DNA of 64,000 nt from G963422445 sp963422445 (GCA_963422445.2 OY729512.2:4464001-4528000); one strand, 5' to 3'. Positions 18,177-26,721 are shown, counted from the stretch's first letter. Notes: generated from the letters alone by a model not told the origin. A program made the numbers and translations.

Positions 18177-19036
18177 AGGAAGGAGCAAGGAAATTCGGGG
18201 ATATCGCGACGCAACTGATAGAAAACATATCTGATGCGGTACTGCCTTATCTCAAAACGGCCTATGGCATTATCAAGAACAAGTTCGAGCAGGCTGGGAT
18301 GACCCACATTTCGGATGATCTTGATACATCCGAAACGGTTGACGCATGGATTGCTGAAAATAGAGGAACGGATGGACCCCTGGGAGAAACTGGCGATAGA
18401 GGCACAGTTCAAGGCACTACTGGAGGAACCGACGGACGGGTTTCCGGCGACACTACAGTATCTGATGGAAAACCTGGAGACGTTGGTCCCACCGAGAAGG
18501 GCGGCACTACAGGAGAGGATAGAATACCTGATGGACTGCTTCCTGAGGGGGGATTACGCGATAGAGATGGTCAAGTCGGTGTGGGGGGATCACGCGAAAC
18601 TGGCGGAGTACGCGACGGAGACACTGGACAAGCCGATGGACCTGATATTCCAGGTGTGGGAGGACAGCCCGATAGCAGCGTAGACCGGAGCGAAGGCGAG
18701 ATATTTTCGGAATACGTGCCATCAAGTTCGCGTGTTGCCGGTGCGAAGAAGCATCCCGGAAGGCTTGTCGAGTCAAGGGCCATGGCATCGGTAAACCTGC
18801 CATCTATCGACTATATCCCGTCATTTAATGAAGACACCGTGCCTTCCGGAATGCTGAGCGACGCGCAGATTGAAGCCGTGTCCTATGCGGGCGCGGCCCA
18901 CGAGCAGATACTTGCGTCCGGTGTCCGCCGCGGGTTCTTCATCGGCGATGGTACGGGTGTCGGAAAAGGCCGTGAGATCGCAGGGATCATCATGGACAAC
19001 AAGAACAAAGGGAGGGAAAGGGCCATCCTCTACCAG
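18177..19036 (+). pseudogene. Fragment of strawberry-notch-type helicase/methylase gene
   Basis: One frame is open through the whole insert. It begins FGDIATQLIENISDAVLPYL, passes through a Gly/Asp/Thr-rich linker (about 18360-18700), and ends with SVNLPSIDYIPSFNEDTVPS, MLSDAQIEAVSYAGAAHEQI and RGFFIGDGTGVGKGREIAGI. The last block is a Walker A motif in the form found in the strawberry-notch family of very large SNF2-like proteins encoded by phages, plasmids and integrative elements. The fragment stops shortly after the Walker A motif where transposase sequence resumes, so only the part before the helicase core remains. Its source must be another mobile replicon; no other part of that gene is in the window. 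Confidence 0.65.
18372..18683 (+). CDS. Putative overprinted small protein inside the helicase linker
   Basis: This is a 103-residue frame, different from the helicase frame, lying over its Gly-rich linker. It begins MDPWEKLAIEAQFKALLEEP, is acidic, and is predicted to be mostly helical with regular hydrophobic spacing (ATLQYLMENLETLVPPRRAA, LQERIEYLMDCFLRGDYAIE, ending WEDSPIAA). AGAGGA stands 4-5 nt before the ATG at 18372. Two plausible readings of the same DNA are unusual: the linker frame is repetitive GxxGxx, while this one looks like a folded protein. No family is recognised. It could be an artefact of GC/GA-rich codons. Confidence 0.35.
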   Translation: MDPWEKLAIEAQFKALLEEPTDGFPATLQYLMENLETLVPPRRAALQERIEYLMDCFLRGDYAIEMVKSVWGDHAKLAEYATETLDKPMDLIFQVWEDSPIAA

Positions 19037-19722
19037 GCGCGGACCGGAACCCCCTGACGCGACCTGCCCGACGAATTCGGCCATTGGAATGCCGTTTATC
19101 AACGGTTTCGCCATTGGAAGAAGCGCCACCTCCGGGCACGGCTCTGGCAACAGATACAACAGGGAGACGATGAACCACTCAAGGAAGTGTTCATCGCTTC
19201 GACCATCCTGCGCGCTCATCAACACGCCGCCGGCGGTAAAAAAACGGCGGCCAGGAGGCCCAGGCTCTCGGCCGCTCCCGGGGTGGGTTCTCCACCAGGC
19301 TGCACGTGGCCTGTGCCAACGAAACAACCGGTGTGTCCGTCGTGTTGACGGGTGGCGAGCGCCATGATGGCGTGGGATGCGAGCTGCTGTGGAAGGCTTT
19401 GCCCAGCTCTCCCGCACCGGAGGCTGCGGTCATGGACAAGGCGTATGACAGCAAGGACATTCGCCAGGTGCTGGCCGACCAGGGCGTCGAAGCCGTGATT
19501 CCCGCCCGGTCGAACCGGACTGAGACGATTCATCACGATCAAGATAAAGTACAAGCGGCGCCAGCAGGTCGAGCGATTCTTCAACAAGCTCAAACAATTC
19601 CGTCGCAGTGCCACACGCTATGACAAGCTCGCTCGGACGGTCCTCGCGTTTGTCAACATTGTCTCAGCATGGATTATGCTTCGATCATTCGTCAACACGC
19701 CCTAGCGCGGAGGGCGTGCATT

Positions 19723-19983
19723 ATGGCCGAAACACCGATCAGAATTATGTTTCAGGGTAAGAAACACGATGGTGTGCTGCTCGATGGTGTCAGCGCACAG
19801 GATCACTTCCATGAACTGCACCTTTCGGACGGCAGTGTTTCGAAGGTGAAATTGGTCGCGACCGGCGTCATCAAGCTCGATCACATTGAGGACAGCCTCG
19901 GTTTCCCGACGTACCTGCTCCAAAGCTCGACTGCACTCAGCGTCGTGCAAGGACCGACGCCCGAAAACGAGAGTACACACTGA
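19723..19983 (+). CDS. Hypothetical protein, 86 residues
   Basis: A short protein begins MAETPIRIMFQGKKHDGVLL and continues with a beta-rich pattern (DHFHELHLSDGSVSKVKLVA). GGAGGG lies 8 nt before the ATG at 19723. It ends one nucleotide before the next gene, indicating an operon. There is no signal peptide, no membrane segment and no family I recognise. It lies directly to the right of the chimeric IS5-type element, whose insertion sits in its leader region and may have replaced its promoter. Confidence 0.6.
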   Translation: MAETPIRIMFQGKKHDGVLLDGVSAQDHFHELHLSDGSVSKVKLVATGVIKLDHIEDSLGFPTYLLQSSTALSVVQGPTPENESTH

Positions 19984-19984
19984 T

Positions 19985-20419
19985 ATGACATCGCTCCAAT
20001 CGATCATAGCGACTGGCGGTGCTGTTCTTGTGACTGCGGCAGACTACATTACCCCCGGAGGAGCTTTGACGCCTGTGGGAGCAGAGAATTGGCATTCATC
20101 ACACGAGGCAATGGCGAATGATGGAGACAATGTTTCTAACTACGAGTTGTTCCTCGCGCTGCCTCCAGTTGTGATCGACGAATTCCCCTTCGATGGAGAG
20201 GCTGTTCGACTCACCCCACCCTTGGAATTTCCCATCGTCCAATCCCTCCATGACGATGCGTGGGAGGTGTACGGTGAAGCGTTCTATGCAAGTGTCTTCG
20301 TCCATGCGCCTAATTCCGTGCCGCCATTGATGAGCTATGCACCGACGTTCTGCCATTTCTATGGCGGTAGTATGCCTTGGAAGACGACGCTCGGCTGTCT
20401 CAAGGAGGCAAAGAACTGA
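19985..20419 (+). CDS. Hypothetical protein, 144 residues
   Basis: It begins MTSLQSIIATGGAVLVTAAD one nucleotide after the preceding gene. The sequence is acidic with many aromatic residues (DDAWEVYGEAFYASVFVHAP, CHFYGGSMPW) and has no signal peptide or membrane segment. I do not recognise a family. Tight spacing with 19723-19983 suggests that the two proteins act together. The composition is less GC-biased than in the flanking core genes, in keeping with acquired DNA. Confidence 0.55.
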   Translation: MTSLQSIIATGGAVLVTAADYITPGGALTPVGAENWHSSHEAMANDGDNVSNYELFLALPPVVIDEFPFDGEAVRLTPPLEFPIVQSLHDDAWEVYGEAFYASVFVHAPNSVPPLMSYAPTFCHFYGGSMPWKTTLGCLKEAKN

Positions 20420-20447
20420 AGGATGATCTTCGTCGGAGAGCGCGTGG

Positions 20448-20654
20448 GTGACATTCACGCGCCGGAAAATCGAGTCATCCCTCGCGAGGAAGGGATTTAG
20501 CGAAGATCCGGGTGGTCGCCATAAACGCTTCACCTTTATTCGATTGAGCGGCCTGAAAACCAACATCTTTACTGTGACATCGCATGGGCCATCCGGTGCG
20601 GACATCACAGCCCACTTGATGAATCATATGGCCAGACAGTGGCAGGGTCGATAA
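20448..20654 (+). CDS. HicA-like small protein, C-terminus frameshifted
   Basis: A 68-residue frame from a GTG at 20448 has a HicA/YcfA-like layout: an N-terminal RRKIESSLARKGF helix, then GGRHKRFTFIRLSGLKTNIF strands and TSHGPSGADITAHLMNHMARQ. In relatives with this core, a tail of about 30 residues follows the MARQ. Here the matching tail (VDKETFVGLVACDVGQEEYE, about 20651-20740) is one frame away, after a GGG run, so a single extra base has probably truncated the gene. HicA toxins cleave mRNA and pair with HicB; no HicB is adjacent, so toxin function is unproven. Confidence 0.5.
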   Translation: MTFTRRKIESSLARKGFSEDPGGRHKRFTFIRLSGLKTNIFTVTSHGPSGADITAHLMNHMARQWQGR

Positions 20655-20744
20655 AGAGACATTCGTGGGCCTTGTCGCCTGTGACGTTGGACAAGAGGAG
20701 TACGAAGCAGAGCTCGTTCGGCTGGGAGAAATACCCTAATAGAT

Positions 20745-22243
20745 GAGCTTCTTGCAAAATTGCCGGCCCGACCGGTTTTTTGCCTTCTCGAGGCTGATTT
20801 TGTTGGTCGAGGGCCTGGGTTTCGGGGCCACCTCGTGGTCTGTTGTGTTTCTACAATAACAAGATACCGAGGAGGTGACCCCGATGACCCTTGGCTCGAC
20901 CCTATCCGATCTCTGGCACCGATTTCAAGGGGACCTTTTCCCTGCGTTGGCCGAGGCGGTCGGTCCTCTCCTCGAGACGCACAAGCGTTTCGTGACAGCT
21001 CTCGATCTCGTCAAGGTGGAGGGCTTCGTCGATGAGGTGTGGACCGGTCCGGGTCGGCCCCGGGAGGATCGCCGGGCGCTGGCCCGTGGCGTCATCGCCA
21101 AGGCGGTGTGGGGTCTGCCGACGACCCGCCACCTGATCGACAGGCTCAAGGTGGACCCGACGTTGCGCCGGCTGTGCGGCTGGTCGCGTGTCGCGGAGAT
21201 CCCGCGTGAAGCGACGTTTTCGCGGACGTTTGCCGAATTTTCGCAGTCCCGTCTTCCGGAGAGGATGCACGCGGCTCTGGTTGCAGAGACACTGGGCGAC
21301 GCGCTCATCGGCCACGTGTCGAGGGACTCGACGGCCATCGAGGCCCGGGGGACGCCGGCCCCGAAGCCGAAGGCCAGGACGCCGAACCGCAAGCGCGGCC
21401 GGCCCCGCAAGGGCGCGGAGAGGACGAAGGAGCCTGGGCGTCTCGAACAGCAAGCGAACGGGATGGATCTCGATGAGATGCTTGACGAGCTGCCGAAGGT
21501 CTGTGATCACGGGGCAAAGAAGAATGCCAAGGGGGTCCTGGAGGCCTGGTGCGGTTACAAGCTGCATATCGACACAGCAGACTGCGGGGTGCCGCTGAGG
21601 ACCGTCCTCACCGCGGCATCCGTCCATGACAGCCAGGTCGCGATCCCGCTGGCGATGATGACCGCCGGGCGTGTGACCAATCTCTACGATCTCATGGACG
21701 CGGCCTATGATGCCAGGGAGATCTACCAGATGAGCGAACGGCTTGGCCATGTGCCGATCATCGATGTCAATCCGCGCCGGGACAAGGACCTCAAGGAGGA
21801 GCGAGACCGGGAGGCCCGGGCCCGGCGTGCAATAGGCCATGTCGATCCCGAGACCGTGCGGTTCCGGATCCGGTCCGGTGTCGAGAGGACCAACGCCCGC
21901 CTCAAGGATGAGTTTGGCGGGCGACATGTCCGCGTCCGCGGACATTCCAAGGTCGCCTGCCATCTCATGTTCGGCATCCTGGCCCTGGCGGCTGACCCGT
22001 TGATACGTCTCGCCGTCCCATAGCGCGGCTCCGACAACGCATGCCGACCCTTCGCGGCCCTCTCGAAGAGAGTGGCCCGGAGAGGCGTGTCCCGATGTCC
22101 ACAAAGGTCCCTGTTTGGTCTCATCATCTCTGATGAGACACCGCGAATCCATGAATTCCGACCTCCAGGTGCAGAGGTGACCGGAAGCAACCGACCGATC
22201 CGGGCTCACCGGACCCTGGGGACAGGAATTTTGCAAGAGGTTC
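20745..22243 (+). mobile_element. 1.5-kb insertion sequence (DUF772/DDE type), copy 1
   Basis: This 1,499-bp element has imperfect inverted ends, GAGCTTCTTGCAAAATTGCC on the left and the complement of GAACCTCTTGCAAAATTCC on the right. It is flanked by AGAT duplications at 20741-20744 and 22244-22247. It carries one intact transposase gene (20884-22023). A near-identical copy in the opposite direction occupies 48193-49690, with its own CCAA duplication, which independently fixes the element ends. Confidence 0.9.
20884..22023 (+). CDS. Transposase, IS4/IS5-superfamily DDE type
   Basis: A 379-residue protein has an N-terminal DUF772-like region (LPTTRHLIDRLKVDPTLRRL, CGWSRVAEIPREATFSRTFA) and a DDE domain. 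The first acidic residue is in HVSRDSTAIEAR and the second in NLYDLMDAAYDAREI; the C-terminal part reads RSGVERTNARLKDEFGGRHV. A basic spacer (KPKARTPNRKRGRPRKG) lies between the domains. GAGGAGGTGA precedes the ATG at 20884, a near-ideal ribosome-binding site, so the in-frame GTG at 20875 is not preferred. The exact IS family name is uncertain. Confidence 0.85.
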   Translation: MTLGSTLSDLWHRFQGDLFPALAEAVGPLLETHKRFVTALDLVKVEGFVDEVWTGPGRPREDRRALARGVIAKAVWGLPTTRHLIDRLKVDPTLRRLCGWSRVAEIPREATFSRTFAEFSQSRLPERMHAALVAETLGDALIGHVSRDSTAIEARGTPAPKPKARTPNRKRGRPRKGAERTKEPGRLEQQANGMDLDEMLDELPKVCDHGAKKNAKGVLEAWCGYKLHIDTADCGVPLRTVLTAASVHDSQVAIPLAMMTAGRVTNLYDLMDAAYDAREIYQMSERLGHVPIIDVNPRRDKDLKEERDREARARRAIGHVDPETVRFRIRSGVERTNARLKDEFGGRHVRVRGHSKVACHLMFGILALAADPLIRLAVP

Positions 22244-22260
22244 AGATATGAACTAATTGT

Positions 22261-22289
22261 TTGACATTATGCGATTGCCCCCATATAAT
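22261..22289 (+). promoter_or_regulatory. Perfect sigma-70 consensus promoter at an element junction
   Basis: TTGACA at 22261-22266, a 17-bp spacer and TATAAT at 22284-22289 match both hexamers and the ideal spacing exactly. The -35 lies outside the inverted-repeat arm that starts at 22284 and the -10 is the arm's first six bases, so the promoter is made by the junction. It points into the 3' end of the IS630 transposase gene, on the antisense strand. Confidence 0.5.
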
Positions 22290-22511
22290 ACCAAGCGCAA
22301 ATCATAGGACTCGATATAGTGAGACATCGGGATCAGCATGATGGGGCGACGGCGCAGCTGCGCCGGGTCGTTTTCGTGATGCCGTCGGGTTGGTTGGTCA
22401 GCCAGTGCCACGCCGTCCAGCAGGCTTCCTTCAGGGCAGCGACATTCTTGAACACGCGGTTGGCAAAGCGGTTCGATTTCAGGAACAGAATGATCTGCTC
22501 CATCGGATTGA
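22284..22511 (+). repeat. Left arm of 228-bp inverted repeat (IS630 3' end)
   Basis: Positions 22284-22511 are repeated in reverse complement at 23500-23727 with few mismatches and no gaps. The arm starts with TATAATACCAAGCGCAAATC and covers the last ~58 codons of the IS630 transposase gene plus ~50 bp beyond its stop. The outer TATAAT/ATTATA edge fits an IS630 terminus at a TA target. Confidence 0.8.
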
Positions 22512-23401
22512 GTTCCGGGTTGTAGGGCGGCAGATGCACGCGCGTCAGCTTGGAGGGACCGAGAAGGTCGTTCGAGCGATGCCAGCCTGCGCCGTCCAGC
22601 ACGGTCACGCCGTGCGCACCCGGCGCCACGGCCGCAGCGATGGCCGCCAGATGCTCGTTCATCGACGCTGTGTTCACCCTGTCCGCCACAGGGGCGATGC
22701 CGACGCCGCGCTGCGCGCAGGTGGCGCCGAACAGATGGACGTAGCCATAGCGGTGGTCGCGCAGGATGCGTGGACGCTGCTTCCCATGCGCCCAGACCCG
22801 CGTCGTCATCCCCTTCTGGCCGATGCGCGCGTCGTCCTGGACCCAGATCTCGATCGGGCCCGCCAGCGCCTCGGGGCTGAGCGTAGACGTCACCGGCGCC
22901 TCGAAGTCCGCCACGAACGCCCTCTGCCGCTCCGCGTCGGCTTTGGGGTGGACCGGCCGTCCCGAGATAAAGCGAAACCCAGCCCTTCGGAGCATCATAC
23001 GGGCGCTGCTCTCCGTATCGATGACACCGAAGGCCTCCTCGATCTTCCGCACGATGTCCTGAAGGCGCCAGCGCGTCACGCCGTCCCGCTCAAGCGCGGG
23101 ACCAGCTTCGATCCACGCGCCGCTCTCGGCGATCTGCGCCTCCGTCAAGCGGACCGCGCTCCCGCCGCGCGGACGGTCCGCAAGGCCGTCCAAGCCTTCG
23201 GCGTTGTAGCGCAACACCCCGTCGCGCAGGAGTTGAAGGTCCATGCCCTGCGCCCGTGCCGCCGCCGTGCGAGACGCGCCCTCCATGATCATGGCGGGCG
23301 AGCGAGGCCTGCTTCGCGTCCCCGCAGTGCCTCGCCAGCGCGTGGCGCTCGTCCGCAATGTATTCCGTCCAGGGTATGGGCGTTGCTGCGCTCATCATCA
23401 T
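22338..23401 (-). pseudogene. IS630 family transposase, frameshifted near the N-terminus
   Basis: The N-terminus MMMSAATPIPWTEYIADERH begins at 23401 in one frame. The rest (MIMEGASRTAAARAQGMDLQ onward) is in another, so a frameshift lies near 23310. The catalytic domain includes IEIWVQDDARIGQKG, HGVTVLDGAGWHRS and LPPYNPELNPMEQI, the D-D-E pattern of the IS630/Tc1-mariner group. The C-terminus is ITKTTRRSCAVAPSC. Apart from the frameshift the gene is nearly full length. Confidence 0.8.
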
Positions 23402-23499
23402 CCAACGCTGGCGAGTCCATCACCACAGTCTATAGGAGGTTGCACAGCTCATCGCCCCAACATTGCGGGACAGTGAGGCAATTTGGAACGCGTTTGGGA

Positions 23500-23727
23500 T
23501 CAATCCGATGCAGCAGATCATTCTGGTCCTGAAATCGAACCGCTTTGCCAACCGCGTATTCAAGAATGTCGCTGCCCTGAAGGAAGCCTGCTGGACGGCG
23601 TGGCACTGGCTGACCAACCAACCCGACGGCATCACGAAAACGACCCGGCGCAGCTGGGCCGTCGCGCCATCATGCTGATCCCCATGTCTCACTATATCGG
23701 GTCCTATGATTTGCGCTTGGTATTATA
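23500..23727 (-). repeat. Right arm of 228-bp inverted repeat (second IS630 3' end)
   Basis: This is the reverse complement of 22284-22511. Read on the plus strand it encodes the tail of the same IS630 transposase (MQQIILVLKSNRFANRVFKN, ending RRSWAVAPSC), without the remaining gene. It ends four bases before the start codon of the IS1-type transposase at 23732. Confidence 0.8.
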
Positions 23728-23731
23728 GGGC

Positions 23732-24613
23732 ATGAACAAGCTTTCCGCTGCCAAGCGCGTCGTGATCCTGAATATGCTGGTCGAGGGCATGTCCATGCGT
23801 TCGATCTCCCGCACGGTCGGGGTCTCCATCAACACCGTAACCAAGCTGATGGTCGAGGCCGGTGAGGCTTGCGCTGCCAATCACGATGATACCGTGCGCG
23901 ATGTGCACGCCAGCCGCGTTCAGTGCGACGAAATTTGGTCCTTCTGCTACGCCAAGGAGAAGAACGTCGCGCGGGCGAAGGCCGCGCCGCAGGGTACCGG
24001 CGACGTGTGGACATGGACCGCTCTTGGGGCGACCTCGAAGCTGATCGTTTCGTGGGAGGTTGGCGACCGGTCAGGAGAGACGGCGATGGAGTTCATGGAC
24101 GATCTGCGCAAGCGCCTGGCCAACCGCGTCCAACTGACCACAGACGGCCACAAGGCGTACCTGGAGGCCGTCGAAGGCGCGTTCGGCGGCGATGTGGGCT
24201 ATGCCATGCTGGTGAAGCTCTACGGCGAGGCACCAGAGGCGGAGAAGCGCTACAGCCCCGCCACGTGCATCGGAGCGCGCAAGCGGAGGATCGAAGGCAG
24301 ACCGGACCCGAAGGCGATCAGCACGTCATATGTGGAACGGCACAACCTTACCATGCGGATGGGGATGCGCTGGTTCACGCGGCTGACCAACGCCTTCTCC
24401 AAGAAGATCGAGAACCATATCCACTCTCTGAGCCTGTATTTCGTGCTCTACAATTTTTGCCGGGTGCACAAGAGCCTGCGCATGTCGCCCGCGATGGCCG
24501 CTGGCGTGTCAGACACGCTGCGCGACGTGGAATGGATCGTCGGACTGATCAACGCGCGGGTACCGAAGCCGAGCCGGCCAACGAGCTACCGCAAGCGTGA
24601 GAGTTCAAACTGA
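23732..24613 (+). CDS. IS1 family-like transposase
   Basis: A 293-residue single-frame transposase. The N-terminal helix-turn-helix reads EGMSMRSISRTVGVSINTVT. The catalytic domain has VQCDEIWSFCYAKEKN, QLTTDGHKAYLEAVEGAFGG and SYVERHNLTMRMGMRWFTRL, the D-D-E order of the IS1-like group common in alphaproteobacteria. The gene is intact. A right terminus with TGAGACACTACC lies just after the stop (24613-24624) and a related TGTCTCACTATA lies at 23688 inside the inverted-repeat arm. I could not find a matching target duplication, so the element's left boundary is unclear. Confidence 0.8.
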   Translation: MNKLSAAKRVVILNMLVEGMSMRSISRTVGVSINTVTKLMVEAGEACAANHDDTVRDVHASRVQCDEIWSFCYAKEKNVARAKAAPQGTGDVWTWTALGATSKLIVSWEVGDRSGETAMEFMDDLRKRLANRVQLTTDGHKAYLEAVEGAFGGDVGYAMLVKLYGEAPEAEKRYSPATCIGARKRRIEGRPDPKAISTSYVERHNLTMRMGMRWFTRLTNAFSKKIENHIHSLSLYFVLYNFCRVHKSLRMSPAMAAGVSDTLRDVEWIVGLINARVPKPSRPTSYRKRESSN

Positions 24614-24639
24614 GACACTACCAGCGGATTGACAGGCAA

Positions 24640-25130
24640 GACCGCATGCATCACGTCCTCATCCCGTAAAACAGTACCCATCGACAATACGAGGCCCTAC
24701 GGGCGCTCTTCGTCGGGAAGCTCGACCTCGAAGACGTCGCACGGAGGTTCGGTCACACGTCAGGAGCGCTGTGCAGCCTGCGGGCCACGGTCCTCAAGCA
24801 GCCCGACCGGCGCAAACCGGCGCCCGGGCCCGACCGGGATCAGCGCATCCTCGCCCTGCGCACGGACCGCAGCATGTCGGCCGCCATGTCCCTACAAGAT
24901 CAATCTCGATGTCCAGCTCACCATCATGGCCAGCACCCTCTACCGCGTCCTCTCGAAACGCATCGGCCACGGCCACGACACAGCCAAATCCGGACCCATC
25001 TTTCGAAACCTCGTCAACGCCGGCGCTACCATCGAGATTACCGCCACCGACATCATCGTCATCTTCGGACCTCACGCCAACAATCCTGTCCTGATCGCCG
25101 CCGGCGATGGCGACACCGGTCAGACCATAC
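24640..25130 (+). pseudogene. Transposase remnant with internal deletion
   Basis: An N-terminal piece in one frame (YEALRALFVGKLDLEDVARR, FGHTSGALCSLRATVLKQPD, about 24690-24880) is followed by a C-terminal piece in another (INLDVQLTIMASTLYRVLSK, then ATDIIVIFGPHANNPVLIAA, about 24897-25110). The order and spacing suggest a DDE transposase that lost most of its catalytic domain. The family is not assigned. Confidence 0.5.
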
Positions 25131-25234
25131 GTGGCTCGACAACCGAACACCCGGAATCCGCTTTCTGTAGCCCGCCAAAATGCACATCATTCACACTCGC
25201 TGGGAATCGAAGCTTGAGGATCACAGTGCCGAGC

Positions 25235-25773
25235 GCCCAAACGTCGCCTTCGTGGAGTAGCAGGTTTCGAGAAGTCGCAGGTCACCCCACAGAGTGATCA
25301 ATGCCGCTCCTACGATCGAAAAAATCACACCGAACCCCTGGAGTACAGAGACCCTCTCACGCAAGATCGCGAAACAGAGCAACAAGACGATAACTGGCAG
25401 AACCGACTGGATCAGAAAGACCTGCAGCAAGGAATTTTTCTGAAGCACCAGATGGAAAAACGAATTGAACCCGGCAGTCGCAATGAACGAGAACAGGACG
25501 ATGAATTCCCAATTCGCAACGAGCGCCCGGCGCTGCCACCATGTCGCCCATCCGAAGAAGACGGGAAAAACACCGACGCGCAGGTCCAGCGTCAGCAGAC
25601 GCCTGGCCGATGATTCAGCCGTCCACCCACATCAACACACCCGGAACGAGCAAAGTGTAGCCCGTCTGAATACGCCAGCGCGACGCCGTGCCGGACACAG
25701 TCTGCGGTTCGGATAACCTGACCGAGGATATGTCTTCGGGATCCAGATTGCAGGACGCTCGAACGAGCAAGTA
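25235..25773 (-). pseudogene. EamA/DMT-type permease pseudogene, C-terminal portion
   Basis: On the minus strand, SLLQVFLIQSVLPVIVLLLC and VLQGFGVIFSIVGAALITLW (25250-25440) are membrane helices of the EamA drug/metabolite transporter type. The preceding helices (VANWEFIVLFSFIATAGFN) are one frame away, near 25480. WRIQTGYTLLVPGVLMWVDG near 25650 may belong to the same protein. The gene has frameshifts and a stop, and is cut at 25774 by the IS1595-type transposon. The probable N-terminal part lies beyond the transposon at 29636-29843. Confidence 0.5.
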
Positions 25774-25791
25774 CAATTATTGGGGAACCGC

Positions 25792-26721
25792 TTATGCACA
25801 TGGTTCCGGTTCTATCAACATGCTGTAGGTAAGGGGTTGTGCATTGGTGGCGAGGCGGAAGAGCGAGCGGAAAGCATCGTGGCGGGTTTTGCGGCGGTTG
25901 AAGCGAAAGACGACCTCATCGAGATCGGCTTGCAGATGCTTGCGGCGCAGCCCGTGGTAGACGCATCGCGCCCATCCTTTGAGGTTGGAGAAGACTTGGT
26001 GGATCCACGGCAGGACGAGGTGAGCGGCGGTCTTCCCGACGACATGGACATTGTGGCGATCGGCGGGGACCGCAGCGTAGCCGGACCAGCCGTCGGTTTT
26101 CGCGATGGCGTCGGGATCGGTGGCGGTTTCGACGAAGTGTCCGAGGTCGGCGGCGCCGTAGGAGGAGATTTCGGCCAGCCGCAGGCGGCCTGGGATGTTT
26201 CCGTCCCCGAGTTCGATGGCGCCGACGATGAGCATCTTGCCGTCGTGGCTGCGTCCTTGCCCTCCGGTGGGAAGATCGTCTTTGGTCCGGAATGGACGGC
26301 TGGCCTCGTCGATGTCCACCAGGCCCGACAACGGGTTACGCTCGGGCTCGACCATGCTGACGCGCAGCTTGTGGGCGAGCAGCCAGGCGCTGCGGTAAGA
26401 GCCGATAGCGAGCTGTTTCTGGAGCTGCAAGGCAGAGATGCCGTTGGAGTGGGTCGCCATCAGGTCGGCGGCCCAGAACCAGACGGTGAGCGGCAGCTTG
26501 CTGGCGTGCAGGATCGTCCCGGCCGTCACCGAGGTCTGCCGGCGGCAGCCGGTGCACGCGAAGGTGTGTGCTTTTCTGCGCAGCGCCCATCCCTTTTCAT
26601 GGCTGCACGTGGGACAGACGAAGCCGTCCGGCCAGCGCATTTCGATCAGCCAGGCGGCGCAGGCGTCATCGTCCGGAAACATGTGCTGGACGGCGAGGAG
26701 GCTGTCTGGGAGCTGTTTCAT
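25792..26721 (-). CDS. IS1595 family transposase (ISXO2-like)
   Basis: A 309-residue transposase begins MKQLPDSLLAVQHMFPDDDA. An N-terminal zinc ribbon (FVCPTCSHEKGW, FACTGCRRQTS) precedes an ISXO2-like DDE domain with LVDIDEASRPFRTKDD, IAKTDGWSGYAAVPADRHNV, and HQVFSNLKGWARCVYHGLRR plus the following FRFNRRKTR. The usual 'VDETYIGG' first motif is replaced by DIDEASRPF, a divergent form. The frame is complete, so this copy may still mobilise itself and the related MITEs. Confidence 0.88.
   Translation of the reverse strand: MKQLPDSLLAVQHMFPDDDACAAWLIEMRWPDGFVCPTCSHEKGWALRRKAHTFACTGCRRQTSVTAGTILHASKLPLTVWFWAADLMATHSNGISALQLQKQLAIGSYRSAWLLAHKLRVSMVEPERNPLSGLVDIDEASRPFRTKDDLPTGGQGRSHDGKMLIVGAIELGDGNIPGRLRLAEISSYGAADLGHFVETATDPDAIAKTDGWSGYAAVPADRHNVHVVGKTAAHLVLPWIHQVFSNLKGWARCVYHGLRRKHLQADLDEVVFRFNRRKTRHDAFRSLFRLATNAQPLTYSMLIEPEPCA

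Larger units (their letters stand above)
18042..19690 (+). pseudogene. IS5-family transposase, split by the internal segment
   Basis: The N-terminus MALRLLITDAIWSTLEPLLR starts at 18042 and runs to about 18170 (RMFIEAVW). The protein resumes at about 19041 with RTGTPWRDLP-type sequence, followed by EFGHWNAVYQRF, FIASTILRAHQHAAGGKK, LSGGE-like VLTGGERHDG, MDKAYDSKDIRQVL and VERFFNKLKQFRR, ending near 19690. Besides the insertion there is TGG to TGA at 'TP(W)RDLP' and frameshifts near 19240 and 19550. It is dead. Confidence 0.8.
17974..19701 (+). mobile_element. IS5-type element carrying a foreign internal segment
   Basis: The left end GTCGTGTTGACGAAT (17974) and right end ATTCGTCAACACGCC (19701) are near-perfect inverted repeats flanked by CTAG duplications at 17970-17973 and 19702-19705. 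The element is 1,728 bp, about twice the ~865 bp its transposase needs. The excess is a segment of roughly 860 bp (about 18177-19036) that encodes part of an unrelated helicase-type protein. The flanking duplication shows that the element ends are those of one transposition event, so the insert was gained inside the IS. Confidence 0.85.
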
